Shown here in pieces: positions 43,341-52,764 of a stretch of 64,000 bases of DNA (its first letter is position 1; every line of letters begins with the position of its first letter). The stretch lies in the NCBI GenBank assembly GCA_035380245.1, contig DAOSXA010000001.1:1327057-1391056 (forward strand). The letters are read 5' to 3'. Both the position numbers and the translations under genes were made by a program. The notes beneath the pieces were generated by a model that did no database searches, had not been told where the DNA came from, and saw only the letters and a program-made list of their open reading frames with translations. This DNA comes from Candidatus Zixiibacteriota bacterium. GTDB lineage: Bacteria > Zixibacteria > MSB-5A5 > GN15 > FEB-12.

Positions 43341-45023
43341 TCAGTCTTGCTTTTGATAAGCGAGGATGAGTCGCACTGCCGTACCGACACCCATCTCGCT
43401 GCTGATTTCTATTTCACCGCCCCAGGAACGCACGATGCCGTAACAGACCGAGAGCCCCAGCCCGGTTCCTTTGCCGACCGGTTTGGTCGTGTAAAAAGGC
43501 TCCAGTACCCGGTCGAGATCCTCTGGTGGAATGCCCGTTCCGGTGTCGGCGACTTCGATTAAAACCCGGTCGATATCGAGCGCCGCACGAATCGTGATCG
43601 TCCCGCCGTTGGGCATGGCATCGAAAGCGTTATTGATCAGGTTCACGATCACCTGTTCGATTTCGATCTGATCGGCCATGACCGGCGGCAGCCCCTCTTC
43701 CAGATAAAGCTCGATGCCGATGTTGCGTAGACCGGCCTGGCGCTCCATGAGACCCTTGATTTCCTTCAATCGTGGAGCCAGTTCGGTCGGTTCTACGTGC
43801 GACTCCTTGCTGCGCCCGAACTGGAGCAGTTTCTGGGTGATCGCTCCGCATCGTCGCACCTGATTGAGGCAACGCCGAACCGACTCCATCGCCTGTTCCA
43901 GATCCTCCTTGCCGGAGTTGGGATCGCTGAGAATGTCGTTGATGTTGGTTTGCTCGGCGCTGATGATTGCCAGCGGATTGTTGATTTCATGAGCCAGGCC
44001 GGTGGTCAGTTCGCCGATCGAGGCTAACTTGGCCGACCTCACGAAAGCTCGCGAAATCTCCTCCCGCTCCGCCGTCACCCGGTCGATCTGACGAGTCAGA
44101 TGCCAGGTCGCCAGAACCGTCGTTAATATCAGAATCACGAACGCCGCCAGCACCACATAAGCCCCCCGTGCGATGGCCTGATCCACCGGCGCCCGTACCG
44201 TTGCCACGTCCTGCTGCACCACCAGCAGCCAGCGGTTGTCGTTGATCCAGGTCATTACCCGAATGAACTCATGACCGTCGGTTTTAACTCGCGTATCCTG
44301 TAAACCGGGGAAAACCGTCAGGTCCTCCAACGAAGAGGAGTCGAGCAACTGTCCTCCGGGAGGAGTGGTCTGATAGCGTCCGCTTCGATTCACGATAAAC
44401 ACTTCGCTGCTGTCGGCCTGAAACTGAGCCTTGACCATCTCATCGAATTGAGCGCTGTTCACCGTTGCCCTGATAACCCAGGTTCGACCGTCCTTAGAGG
44501 CTCGAACCGCGATTACACAATGCGGCACCTGCCGATAGCCTAAAAACATGTCACTCACATAATGACCGCGTGCCAGCACCTCCCGAAACCAGTCGGCGTC
44601 CCGGTAATTGCGAGTCTTAAGATCGTACGGACCGACATAAGCCAGATGATCCCCGGTTTGATCGATCACCCCTAAATCGACGAAACCGTTGTCGGTGATT
44701 TCGTTGAGATTCGCAAAAAGCTCCTGCAGACGATCCGTCTTTTTCAACTCCGCCAGCGAGTGATTGGTCGCAATCGACTGCAACAACTGCCGGCGACCGG
44801 CCAGATGAGACTCGATGGCATCGGCATTATGCTGTACCGACCGGCGTAACAACTCTGAAGATTTCTGCTCCAACAGGTCCCCAAACACCTCCCAGGAGCC
44901 GAACCCGGCCAGCAACAGCGGCAACATCGCTGCCGCCAGCAACACCGCAACGATACGCCACTTCAGAGATCGATATCCCTGCGTGACGCGGGCTATGAAG
45001 GGTTGTTTATCGTTATCTGTCAT
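43341..45023 (-). CDS. Membrane sensor histidine kinase with Cache-like periplasmic domain
   Basis: 560 residues. Helices at about 23-45 and 287-308 frame a 240-residue periplasmic domain whose NYRDADWF and VFIVNRSGRY stretches suit a double Cache sensor, which binds small organic ligands. The cytoplasmic part has the dimerisation box TTGLAHEINNPLAI (His345) and an ATPase with N (NLINNAFDAM), G1 (VADTGTGIPPED), F (FYTTKPVGKG) and G2 (GTGLGLSVCYG) boxes. It heads the operon with the receivers and transporter. AAGGA precedes its ATG, and a sigma-54 promoter lies about 40 bases upstream. Confidence 0.94.
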   Translation of the reverse strand: MTDNDKQPFIARVTQGYRSLKWRIVAVLLAAAMLPLLLAGFGSWEVFGDLLEQKSSELLRRSVQHNADAIESHLAGRRQLLQSIATNHSLAELKKTDRLQELFANLNEITDNGFVDLGVIDQTGDHLAYVGPYDLKTRNYRDADWFREVLARGHYVSDMFLGYRQVPHCVIAVRASKDGRTWVIRATVNSAQFDEMVKAQFQADSSEVFIVNRSGRYQTTPPGGQLLDSSSLEDLTVFPGLQDTRVKTDGHEFIRVMTWINDNRWLLVVQQDVATVRAPVDQAIARGAYVVLAAFVILILTTVLATWHLTRQIDRVTAEREEISRAFVRSAKLASIGELTTGLAHEINNPLAIISAEQTNINDILSDPNSGKEDLEQAMESVRRCLNQVRRCGAITQKLLQFGRSKESHVEPTELAPRLKEIKGLMERQAGLRNIGIELYLEEGLPPVMADQIEIEQVIVNLINNAFDAMPNGGTITIRAALDIDRVLIEVADTGTGIPPEDLDRVLEPFYTTKPVGKGTGLGLSVCYGIVRSWGGEIEISSEMGVGTAVRLILAYQKQD

Positions 45024-45060
45024 TGGACATCCTTTCCAATTATGATTTTTTTCTCAATAA

Positions 45061-45076
45061 AGCAAACGATGGGCCA
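45061..45076 (-). promoter_or_regulatory. Sigma-54 (-24/-12) promoter of the kinase-receiver-transporter operon
   Basis: Read on the minus strand, TGGCCCATCGTTTGCT matches the TGGCAC-N5-TTGC consensus with the correct GG/GC spacing. The expected start is near 45050, about 27 bases before the kinase ATG at 45023. The divergent sigma-54 activator gene supports the call. Confidence 0.7.
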
Positions 45077-45134
45077 ATTGCTTGTTGATAGGTTTAACTG
45101 CATAATGATCAGATACTTAACAATGCGATTAAGG

Positions 45135-45163
45135 TTGACATGATCATAATATCATTCTAAAAT
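45135..45163 (+). promoter_or_regulatory. Sigma-70-type promoter of the sigma-54 activator gene
   Basis: TTGACA (45135-45140), 17-base spacer, TAAAAT (45158-45163). The -10 lies inside the first palindrome at 45154-45168, which suggests that bound activator would block its own transcription. Confidence 0.65.
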
Positions 45164-45188
45164 AGAATGAATGATTCTATAATAGAAC
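45154..45188. promoter_or_regulatory. Twin palindromes, candidate enhancer sites for the sigma-54 activator
   Basis: ATTCTA-AAA-TAGAAT (45154-45168) and ATTCTA-TAA-TAGAAC (45174-45188), centres 20 bp apart, so on the same helix face. They lie about 110 bp upstream of the predicted sigma-54 transcription start, the normal distance for an upstream activating sequence. Confidence 0.6.
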
Positions 45189-45234
45189 CTTTCCGTCTTT
45201 TGGGAAGCCTCGATTCCATGCTGTAGGAGTTGTT

Positions 45235-46200
45235 ATGTCCGAAGACCTCTCTTTACCTTCTTATTTAGCCCCGATCAAGAGCCCTGCTTTCCGTGAGGTG
45301 CTGGAGCTGGCGCGCATGGTGGCAGAATTTGATTCTTCCGTGCTGCTCAGCGGTGATACCGGGGTCGGTAAGGAGGTGGTCGCCCGATTCATACACGACC
45401 ATTCTCGTCGCCGGGAGCGGCCGATGTCAACCATCAACTGTGCCGCTCTGCCGTCGGCGCTTTTGGAGAGTGAGTTATTCGGACACAAAGCGGGGTCGTT
45501 CACCGGAGCGATTGCCGACCGGGTCGGATTGTTCGAGCAAGCTGCTCGCGGTACCGCGTTTCTGGATGAAATAGGGGATGTCGAGGGTTCGATTCAGGTC
45601 AAATTGCTGCGAGTGTTGCAAGAGAGGGAAATTTTACGCATCGGCGAAAACACCCCGCGTCGAGTCGACATCAGAGTGATTGCCGCCACGAATACCGACT
45701 TATCCGCGGCTGTGGAGGAAGGCCGCTTTCGCAAGGATTTGTTGTTTCGTCTGCGGGTGGTTGAGATTCGTGTCCCGCCCCTGGCCGAGCGGCGGGAGGA
45801 TATTCCGCTTCTTTGCGATCATTTCCTGACCGAGCTGTCGACTCGCATGCACCTGCCGGACCTCCGACTCGCCGAAGAATGCCGTACTTGTCTGACCGAG
45901 TACACCTGGCCCGGCAACGTGCGCGAACTTTATAATGTTATGGAGCGCGCGGCGATTTTCAGTCGGGGTTGCACTATTGGTGTCGAACACCTGCCTGCCG
46001 AACTGCGCGAACGGCAACAGTTGCCCAGGGCGGTTGGCCTCTTCGTTCCGCGTACCCTCAGGGAAGTCGAGGGGGAACATATCTTACGAACGCTGTCTCA
46101 CACCGGCGGCAATCGTCCGCAAGCGGCTGAAATCCTCGGTGTGAGTCCCTCGACGCTCTGGCGCAAGCTGAAGGAGATGGAGGGGGGAAGCTCCCGCTAA
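45235..46200 (+). CDS. Sigma-54-dependent activator without N-terminal regulatory domain (PspF architecture)
   Basis: 321 residues, AAA+ domain followed by a Fis-type helix-turn-helix. Walker A is GDTGVGKE (about 40-47), the sigma-54 contact loop is GSFTGA (87-92), Walker B is FLDE (109-112), and the C-terminal helix pair is PQAAEILGVSPSTLWRKLK. There is no receiver, GAF or PAS domain. PspF has this layout and is controlled by a separate partner protein, binds upstream of a divergent operon and represses itself. The same geometry is seen here. AGGAG precedes the ATG. Its control could come from the receiver proteins of the operon, but this is a guess. Confidence 0.93.
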   Translation: MSEDLSLPSYLAPIKSPAFREVLELARMVAEFDSSVLLSGDTGVGKEVVARFIHDHSRRRERPMSTINCAALPSALLESELFGHKAGSFTGAIADRVGLFEQAARGTAFLDEIGDVEGSIQVKLLRVLQEREILRIGENTPRRVDIRVIAATNTDLSAAVEEGRFRKDLLFRLRVVEIRVPPLAERREDIPLLCDHFLTELSTRMHLPDLRLAEECRTCLTEYTWPGNVRELYNVMERAAIFSRGCTIGVEHLPAELRERQQLPRAVGLFVPRTLREVEGEHILRTLSHTGGNRPQAAEILGVSPSTLWRKLKEMEGGSSR

Positions 46201-46269
46201 GAGAAATATCCCGGTTCGATTGGCGGTTTGCTGTAAGCCCGACGGTTGAATGGTCCGTTATATCGTATA

Positions 46270-48183
46270 CTAGGCGGTCGGCCTCGATGAGATATCACCG
46301 CGATGCTTGTCCGGACTCAGTGACTGGCGCGTTGCCCGGCGGCGCTCGTCGTTATCGAGGATCGCTTTTCTGACCCGGATGGACCGAGGTGTGACCTCGA
46401 CCAGTTCATCGTCACGAATCCATTCCATCGCCTGTTCCAGAGTCATCTTGCGAGGCACATCCAGTTTGACACCGATATCTTTCGTCGAAGATCGGTGATT
46501 GGTGAGGTTTTTGCGTTTGGTCGGATTACAGGTGAAGTCATCATTTCGCGAATTTTCGCCGACAATCTGGCCCGCATAAACTCTCTCAGTCGGCTCGATA
46601 AACACCACCGACCGTTCCTGCAGGCTTTCAATGGCGTAGGCCGTAGCCGGGCCGGTATCGATACTGATTACCGAACCCTTGGTCCCGGCGACATAATCGC
46701 CGCGCCAATAACCGTAACCGACAAATCGCGAGGCCATAATCCCCAAACCTCTGGTGTCGGTCATGAACTCCGACCGGTAGCCGATCAGGCCTCTGGTTGG
46801 AATCTCAAAGGTCAGGCGAACGGTGTTAGTCCCGCCGTTCTCGACCGAAGTCAATTCACCCTTGCGCCGCGCTAACTTCTCAATCACCGTTCCCTGGTAT
46901 TCTTCGGGAACGTCGATACTGAGATGCTCGATCGGCTCCATTAACCGGCCCCGGTCGTCGGTGCGTGTTATCACCTCGGGACGGGAGATACAAAACTCCA
47001 GGCCTTCACGACGCATTTCCTCGATAAGAATCGCCAGGTGCAGCTCTCCGCGACCCGACACCTTGACGCCGTCCGGGCGACCGATGTCGGCCATCCTTAG
47101 CGCCACGTTCACCCTGAGCTCTCGCTCCAGACGTTCCTTGAGTTGCCGGAGCATGATAGCCGTTCCTTCCTGTCCCGAAAACGGTCCGTTGTTGACCAGG
47201 AAGAACATCGACAAAGTCGGCTCCTCGATCTCCAGAGGTTTGAGCGCTTCATTTTCATCTTCGCTCCCGGAGAACGTGTCGCCGATACTGATTTCCGGCG
47301 GACCGGCCAGCCAGACAATATCGCCGGCCGAAATCTCATCGGTCTCGATTCGTTTGAGACCGCGCGTAACCCACATGTATACGCCTCTGGCTTTGGAGGT
47401 ATTGGTTACCTTCCAACCCTTGTCCGGCGAACCGGGATCATTCAAGCGCGTCACCATTCGCGTGAATTCTTCGCCTATTTTAAGGCTGCCGCGAAGCACT
47501 CGTCCGCATCCGATCTGGCCCACATAATCGCTCCAGTCGAGTGAACTTACCTGCATCAGAAATTCACCTTCCTGATTGACCGGAGGAGCCGGAACCTCGT
47601 CCACGATTGTCTGGAACAGGGCATCCATACCCTTGCGCTCGTCTTGCTCCAGGTCACGTACGAACCACCCGTCGAGTCCTGAGCCGTACAGCACCGGGAA
47701 ATGCGCCTGTTCATCGGTGGCGCCCAGTTCAATGAAGAGATCGAAAGTTTTATTGAGAGCATAATTCGGACGGATATTCTGACGATCCACCTTATTGACG
47801 ATGACAATCGGGCGAAGTCCCAATTTCAGGGCCCGCATCAGCACATAGCGAGTCTGGGGCATCGGTCCCTCGCTTGCATCCACCAACAGCAAAACGGAGT
47901 CGACCATCGACAACACCCGTTCCACTTCGCCCGAAAAATCCGCGTGACCGGGGGTGTCGATGATGTTGATCAGGTAATCGTTCCAGGTCACCGAGCAATG
48001 TTTGGAGCGAATCGTAATGCCTCGTTCCCGTTCCAGAACATTGTTGTCCATGAGCCGCTCGGCCACATCCTGGTTCTCCCGGAAGGTTTGGGTGGCTTTA
48101 AAAACGGAGTCGATAAGAGTTGTCTTTCCGTGATCGATGTGCGCTACGATGGCGACGTTTCTGATGTGGGCGATGTCTGTCAT
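46270..48183 (-). CDS. typA: GTPase TypA/BipA
   Basis: 637 residues, a translational GTPase that binds the ribosome and helps assembly of the large subunit, particularly in cold or stress. G1 is AHIDHGKTTL, G2 (switch I) ERGITIRSKH, G3 DTPGHADFSGE, G4 NKVDRQ. The elongation factor-like domains and the TypA-specific C-terminal domain follow (e.g. TNLTNHRSST region near the end, GMGIMASRF-like segment). It is slightly longer than the usual 600-615 because of a charged tail. It is in line with the DEAD-box gene upstream (38 bp away) and convergent with the activator gene. Confidence 0.97.
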   Translation of the reverse strand: MTDIAHIRNVAIVAHIDHGKTTLIDSVFKATQTFRENQDVAERLMDNNVLERERGITIRSKHCSVTWNDYLINIIDTPGHADFSGEVERVLSMVDSVLLLVDASEGPMPQTRYVLMRALKLGLRPIVIVNKVDRQNIRPNYALNKTFDLFIELGATDEQAHFPVLYGSGLDGWFVRDLEQDERKGMDALFQTIVDEVPAPPVNQEGEFLMQVSSLDWSDYVGQIGCGRVLRGSLKIGEEFTRMVTRLNDPGSPDKGWKVTNTSKARGVYMWVTRGLKRIETDEISAGDIVWLAGPPEISIGDTFSGSEDENEALKPLEIEEPTLSMFFLVNNGPFSGQEGTAIMLRQLKERLERELRVNVALRMADIGRPDGVKVSGRGELHLAILIEEMRREGLEFCISRPEVITRTDDRGRLMEPIEHLSIDVPEEYQGTVIEKLARRKGELTSVENGGTNTVRLTFEIPTRGLIGYRSEFMTDTRGLGIMASRFVGYGYWRGDYVAGTKGSVISIDTGPATAYAIESLQERSVVFIEPTERVYAGQIVGENSRNDDFTCNPTKRKNLTNHRSSTKDIGVKLDVPRKMTLEQAMEWIRDDELVEVTPRSIRVRKAILDNDERRRATRQSLSPDKHRGDISSRPTA

Positions 48184-48221
48184 TGGTCTATTCTACTCAA
48201 CTTAAGAGATGTTCGATCCGG

Positions 48222-49595
48222 TTAACGGGCTCCGGGTAGCGTTTGTCTTGCCCGGTTTCTTCCCGAAGAACCCTTGCGCCGCGGTCGGCCTCGTTTCACT
48301 GTCCTTCCCTTGAACGGCGCCGAGTCAACTTTGTTCTGCCGATCTTCAAGCCGTCGAGAGGGAGCCGCGGCCGTTTTCTGCGCGGTTTTGGGATTTGCCG
48401 GTCCCGCCGTCTGCCTGCCGGCCGAACTCGGCGTCAGATGCGCCGCCGGCAGCTTGGGCAGTTTGGGCAGGGTGGAAACGTTAAGCTTCATCTTCATGAA
48501 TTTCTCGATATCGCGGACGGAGCTTTTCTGGTCGGCGTTGGCGAACGAGATAGCATGGCCGGTCTGACCGGCGCGTCCGGTCCGGCCGATGCGATGGACG
48601 TAGTCCTCGGAGTTGGCGGGCATATCATAGTTCACGACCAGCTCGATCCCGGAGACATCGATCCCGCGGGCAGCGATGTCGGTCGCTACCAGGATCTGAT
48701 AATCTCCTTGTTTGAAACCGTCCAGAGCGCGCCGCCGCTGACCCAGCGTCCGATTGGAATGAATCTCCGCCGCCGCAAAACCCATTTTGTTCACCTTGGC
48801 GGTGAGACGACTCGCCATCCGTTTGGTGCGAGTGAATACCAGAACCGGTCCGGAATAACGCTTCAACTGGACCGCCAGCAACTGACTCTTGTCGTGGTTG
48901 TTGACGAAAAACATCTCGTGGCTGACCTCAGTCGGGGTCGTACCGGAGCGGTCGATCTCGATACGCACGGGATCATCCATCATCCTGGCGGCTATCGCCT
49001 CGATCTCGGCCGGCATGGTCGCCGAAAAGAGCATCGTCTGACGGCTCTCCGGGGTCGCGGCCACTATTTTCTCGATATCCTTGATGAATCCCATGTCCAG
49101 CATCCGGTCCGCTTCGTCCAGCACCAGCATTTCCACCCGCGACAGATCGACTGTCTTCCGGGCAATATGATCCATGAGTCTTCCCGGCGTGGCCACGATA
49201 ATGCGCGGGTTTTTCTGCAGGGCCGTCCGCTGCAGCGACATCGACGCGCCGCCGATCAGGACCGCTGTGCGAATGCCCGTCCCTCGCCCGAGCCCCCGCA
49301 GCACTTCATCCACCTGCAACGCCAACTCACGCGTCGGCGCCAGAATCAAACCGATACTCCTCTTCAACTTCGCCAGTCGCTGCAACATCGGTACGCCGAA
49401 AGCCACCGTCTTGCCCGAACCGGTCCGGGCAATGGCAATGACATCTTTGCCGGCCAGTCCGGCCGGGATCGAGGCCCGTTGGATCGGCGTCGGCGTGGTG
49501 TATTCAAGACGGTCGATTCCCGCCAGTAATTTCGAGGCAATTCCTAAATCGGTGAAGTCGCTGTCGGCGCTTCGGTCTGTTCTGTCTTCTCTCAC
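48222..49595 (-). CDS. DEAD-box ATP-dependent RNA helicase (RhlE-like)
   Basis: 457 residues starting at GTG 49595. The Q motif (FTDLGIASKLLAGI ... TPIQ), motif I ARTGSGKT, Ia PTRELALQ, motif II VLDEADRMLD, motif III SAT and motif VI HRIGRTGR are all visible, followed by a basic, Pro/Ala-rich tail of about 80 residues. This arrangement is typical of RhlE/CsdA-group helicases that unwind RNA during ribosome assembly or decay. The AGAAGA site lies just before the start. The basic tail probably binds RNA. It is probably co-transcribed with typA, giving a ribosome-biogenesis pair. Confidence 0.93.
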   Translation of the reverse strand: MREDRTDRSADSDFTDLGIASKLLAGIDRLEYTTPTPIQRASIPAGLAGKDVIAIARTGSGKTVAFGVPMLQRLAKLKRSIGLILAPTRELALQVDEVLRGLGRGTGIRTAVLIGGASMSLQRTALQKNPRIIVATPGRLMDHIARKTVDLSRVEMLVLDEADRMLDMGFIKDIEKIVAATPESRQTMLFSATMPAEIEAIAARMMDDPVRIEIDRSGTTPTEVSHEMFFVNNHDKSQLLAVQLKRYSGPVLVFTRTKRMASRLTAKVNKMGFAAAEIHSNRTLGQRRRALDGFKQGDYQILVATDIAARGIDVSGIELVVNYDMPANSEDYVHRIGRTGRAGQTGHAISFANADQKSSVRDIEKFMKMKLNVSTLPKLPKLPAAHLTPSSAGRQTAGPANPKTAQKTAAAPSRRLEDRQNKVDSAPFKGRTVKRGRPRRKGSSGRNRARQTLPGAR

Positions 49596-50044
49596 AAGTC
49601 TTCTTTCTAAGGCACAGTCAATAGCTACAGGTTCAGTCTCAATTAATTCTCTCGTATGGTAATCCAGGGGGGAATTAGTCGACGGGGGAATAAACCCACG
49701 TTTCGAAATTTGTCAAGGATAAAGAGGTTAGGTCTCTGTTAGCCAGGCCCACCAGCTCCACGGGCTCGACGGACTCATTGTCCCCCTTGCCATTACACTG
49801 GCTCGTTGCCGCTCGTACAGGGGGCAGTCATTTCCCTCCAACATGACGCTATGGACCTTCTTGAGTCAATTTCATCATCTGACTCAACCGGGGCGCTCTC
49901 CTGATGCCGCCACAATAGTGTAGTAGTGCGCCGGCTTCTATAACCTTTGGGACTCTTTCTTGTTTCTCTAAGCGAAAATAAGTCCTATCTTCGTGCCTTG
50001 ACCCAATCCACGTGGAATTGCAGGACCAATAATCTGGAGTAGCT
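49596..50044. other. Intergenic region between the helicase and kinase genes
   Basis: About 450 bp between divergent genes. I find GC-rich and T-rich patches, but no strong hairpin, tRNA or promoter match apart from TTGACC near 50000 without a good -10. Confidence 0.4.
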
Positions 50045-52708
50045 ATGTCGTTAGAACCCGGAAGCAAGCTGGGTCCTTATGAGATCATTGAGAAAGCCGG
50101 TGCCGGTGGCATGGGCGAAGTATACAAGGCGCGGGACTCGCGGCTCGATCGGATCGTTGCGATCAAAATTCTGCCCAACGCCATTGCCGGCATGCCCGAT
50201 TTCAAGCAGCGTTTTGAGCGCGAGGCAAGGGCCATTTCCAGCCTCAACCACGCTCACATCTGTACTCTTTACGACGTCGGCCAACAGGATGACTGCGACT
50301 TCCTGGTCATGGAATTTCTCGAAGGGGAGACCCTCTCCGAGCGTTTGCAGCGTGGGCCCGTACCCTACGCCGAGATGCTTCAGATCGCCGTGCAGGTCGC
50401 CGGCGCTCTCGACGCTGCCCATCGGCAGGGATTGGTCCATCGCGACCTAAAGCCCGGCAACGTGATGCTCACCAAAGAAGGCGCCAAGCTGATGGACTTC
50501 GGTCTCGCCAAGATGGCGACCGGCGGGGCGGCCGCTCAAGCCGTTACCGCAATCACTCAGACCACTCCCTTGACCGGCGTTGGGACCATCCTTGGCACCA
50601 TGCAATACATGTCCCCGGAACAACTCGAGGGTAAAGAGGCCGACGCCCGCTCCGACATTTTCGCCTTCGGCGCTCTGCTCTATGAATTGGCCACCGGCAG
50701 GCGCGCCTTCGAGGGCTCCTCACAAGCGACTCTTATCGCCGCCATTATCGAGCGCGAGCCTTCGCCCATCTCCCAGACCATCCCGAACATGCCGCCCCTG
50801 TTTGAGCGCCTCGTTCAGAAGTGTCTTGCCAAAGATCCCGCCCGCCGCTGGCAATCGGCAGCCGATCTCTGCGATGAACTTCGCTGGATTTCTCAGGCGG
50901 GGTCGCAGGTAGGTCTTCCGGCTCATGTGGCCCGGCGACGCAAGTTCAAATTCACCGTAGCCCGTGTAGTCGGAGCGGTGGCCGTCGTAGTGTCTCTGGT
51001 GCTGGCCTGGCTGCTCTTCAGCCGACCAGCGGAAGTCCACTACACCAACCGGTTCATTTTCAGCCCGTCCCGAGAAAGCCGCGAAATCGTTTCCGTCAAC
51101 TGGTCACGCATCTCGCCCGACGGCCGACTGATTGCCTTCCGCGCCACTGACACCCTCGGGAACAACCTGCTCTGGATCAGGCCGATGAACTCGCTCGAGT
51201 CATACCCGCTGCGAGGGACCGAGAACATAGCGCGTCAGTTCTGGTCGCCCGACTCCAGGTATCTGGCCTTCTTCAAGGCCAACCAGCTCTACAAGATTCC
51301 GGTCGCCGGCGGACCCACCCAGCTCATTTGTGAGGCGAGTGGGGCTGATGGCAACTGGGGAAGCAAAGGCTTCGTTATTTTCGATAACGCGGCATCGGAC
51401 ACCCTGAGGTATGTCCCGGCCTCGGGCGGCACGCCGCAAATTGCCACAAAGCTCGACAGTGCCGCAGGCGAACAATCTTCCGCCTGGCCCTGGTTCTTGT
51501 CCGACGGCATACACTTTCTCTACGTGTGCTACACCAAAGAAGGCCGGCGTCTTAAGGTGGGGTCGCTGGAGTCAGACGAGTCATCAGTGATCTTCAACGA
51601 GGACCAGATGGCCAACCTGTCATCGCGGGTAGAGTTCTGCAGGCAGGGGTATCTGCTGTTCATAAGAGACAAACTGTTGCTGGCTCAGAAATTCGACGAG
51701 AACAAGTTCAAGCTGATCGGTGAGCCGGTGCCGGTCGCCCAGGGAATCGATTTTTCGGGCAATGCCTCCACCTTTGGGACATCGGACAACGGCGTTCTCC
51801 TGTACCAGCACACCTCCACGTCGAACCTGTCCGAGTTGGTTTGGGTGGACCGCACGGGAAAGGTTCTCGAGAAGGTTGGTGAGCCGGACAGCTATCGTGA
51901 CATTCGGCTTTCGCCGGACAACTCCAAACTGGCCTTCAGCTTGTTCGATGAGCATGGAGACAACGAGGATATCTGGATCAGGGATTTCAAACGGAACCTT
52001 GTCTCCCGCCTTACCTTCGACAAGCCTTCCAACATTGGACCCGTCTGGTCACCGGACGGGAAGTACATAGCCTACGGTGAGACCGACGACCACTATTTCA
52101 AGTCGGCCTATAAGCGGGCCGACGGCCAGGGCGCGGTACACTATCTGCCAAACCTTGACACACTGATCACTGTACCATTCTCCTGGCCGAATGACAGCTC
52201 TATTTATCTCATCTGTGCCGGCAACGGCTTTGACGTCCTGCGTTACAACCTGAACGACTCAACGGCTACCCCCGTTCTGACTTCAAAGTACCGTGAGATT
52301 TTCCCGACAGAGTCCAACAACGGGAAGTACCTGCTTTATTCTTCCGACGAGTCCGGTAAGAGTGAAATGTATGTCAAAGAATTGGGAGGGACTCAGGGAC
52401 GCTGGCAGATTTCCAACGACGTCGGCTACATGCCCTGGTGGAGCCATAACAACCGGGAGATCTTCTATGTGGGCATCGCCGACGGCCTGAATGTGGTCGA
52501 TGTCTCGATGGACGGAGGGAAGTTCGAGATTGGCCAGCCGGTGCAGCTTTTCAGGCAGCCGCTGAGCATCGGCGGGTTCAATATGTCCAGGTATGCTGTT
52601 TCTAACGATGCTCAGAGATTCCTGCTGAACAAACCGCTGGAATCCAAGAATGATGACGAAATCATCATCGTTCAGAATTGGTTGGAAGAGCTTAAATCGC
52701 ACGACTGA
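50045..52708 (+). CDS. Hanks-type Ser/Thr protein kinase with transmembrane helix and WD40-like propeller
   Basis: 887 residues. The kinase domain (about 10-285) has the glycine loop GAGGMGEVYKA, Lys41, HRDLKPGNVM (Asp134) and DFGLAK (Asp151), so it should be active. A helix at about 305-325 (VVGAVAVVVSLVLAWLLF) crosses the membrane. The C-terminal half repeats SPDGxxIAF-like blades (PD40/WD40-type, e.g. SPDNSKLAFSLFD, WSPDGKYIAYGE), which form a propeller on the outside and may bind ligand. The substrate is unknown. GGAG lies five bases before the ATG. This fusion type is frequent in Acidobacteria and FCB bacteria. Confidence 0.93.
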   Translation: MSLEPGSKLGPYEIIEKAGAGGMGEVYKARDSRLDRIVAIKILPNAIAGMPDFKQRFEREARAISSLNHAHICTLYDVGQQDDCDFLVMEFLEGETLSERLQRGPVPYAEMLQIAVQVAGALDAAHRQGLVHRDLKPGNVMLTKEGAKLMDFGLAKMATGGAAAQAVTAITQTTPLTGVGTILGTMQYMSPEQLEGKEADARSDIFAFGALLYELATGRRAFEGSSQATLIAAIIEREPSPISQTIPNMPPLFERLVQKCLAKDPARRWQSAADLCDELRWISQAGSQVGLPAHVARRRKFKFTVARVVGAVAVVVSLVLAWLLFSRPAEVHYTNRFIFSPSRESREIVSVNWSRISPDGRLIAFRATDTLGNNLLWIRPMNSLESYPLRGTENIARQFWSPDSRYLAFFKANQLYKIPVAGGPTQLICEASGADGNWGSKGFVIFDNAASDTLRYVPASGGTPQIATKLDSAAGEQSSAWPWFLSDGIHFLYVCYTKEGRRLKVGSLESDESSVIFNEDQMANLSSRVEFCRQGYLLFIRDKLLLAQKFDENKFKLIGEPVPVAQGIDFSGNASTFGTSDNGVLLYQHTSTSNLSELVWVDRTGKVLEKVGEPDSYRDIRLSPDNSKLAFSLFDEHGDNEDIWIRDFKRNLVSRLTFDKPSNIGPVWSPDGKYIAYGETDDHYFKSAYKRADGQGAVHYLPNLDTLITVPFSWPNDSSIYLICAGNGFDVLRYNLNDSTATPVLTSKYREIFPTESNNGKYLLYSSDESGKSEMYVKELGGTQGRWQISNDVGYMPWWSHNNREIFYVGIADGLNVVDVSMDGGKFEIGQPVQLFRQPLSIGGFNMSRYAVSNDAQRFLLNKPLESKNDDEIIIVQNWLEELKSHD

Positions 52709-52764
52709 CCGTCGTCTCCGGAGCGTTGTACCACCCCGGAGACTTCGAAGTTTGCTCAATCCGG

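Noticed and set aside
48243..49529. 428-codon open frame on the plus strand
   Set aside because: It lies fully antisense to the DEAD-box helicase, which has every family motif; a long shadow frame is common in GC-rich coding DNA.
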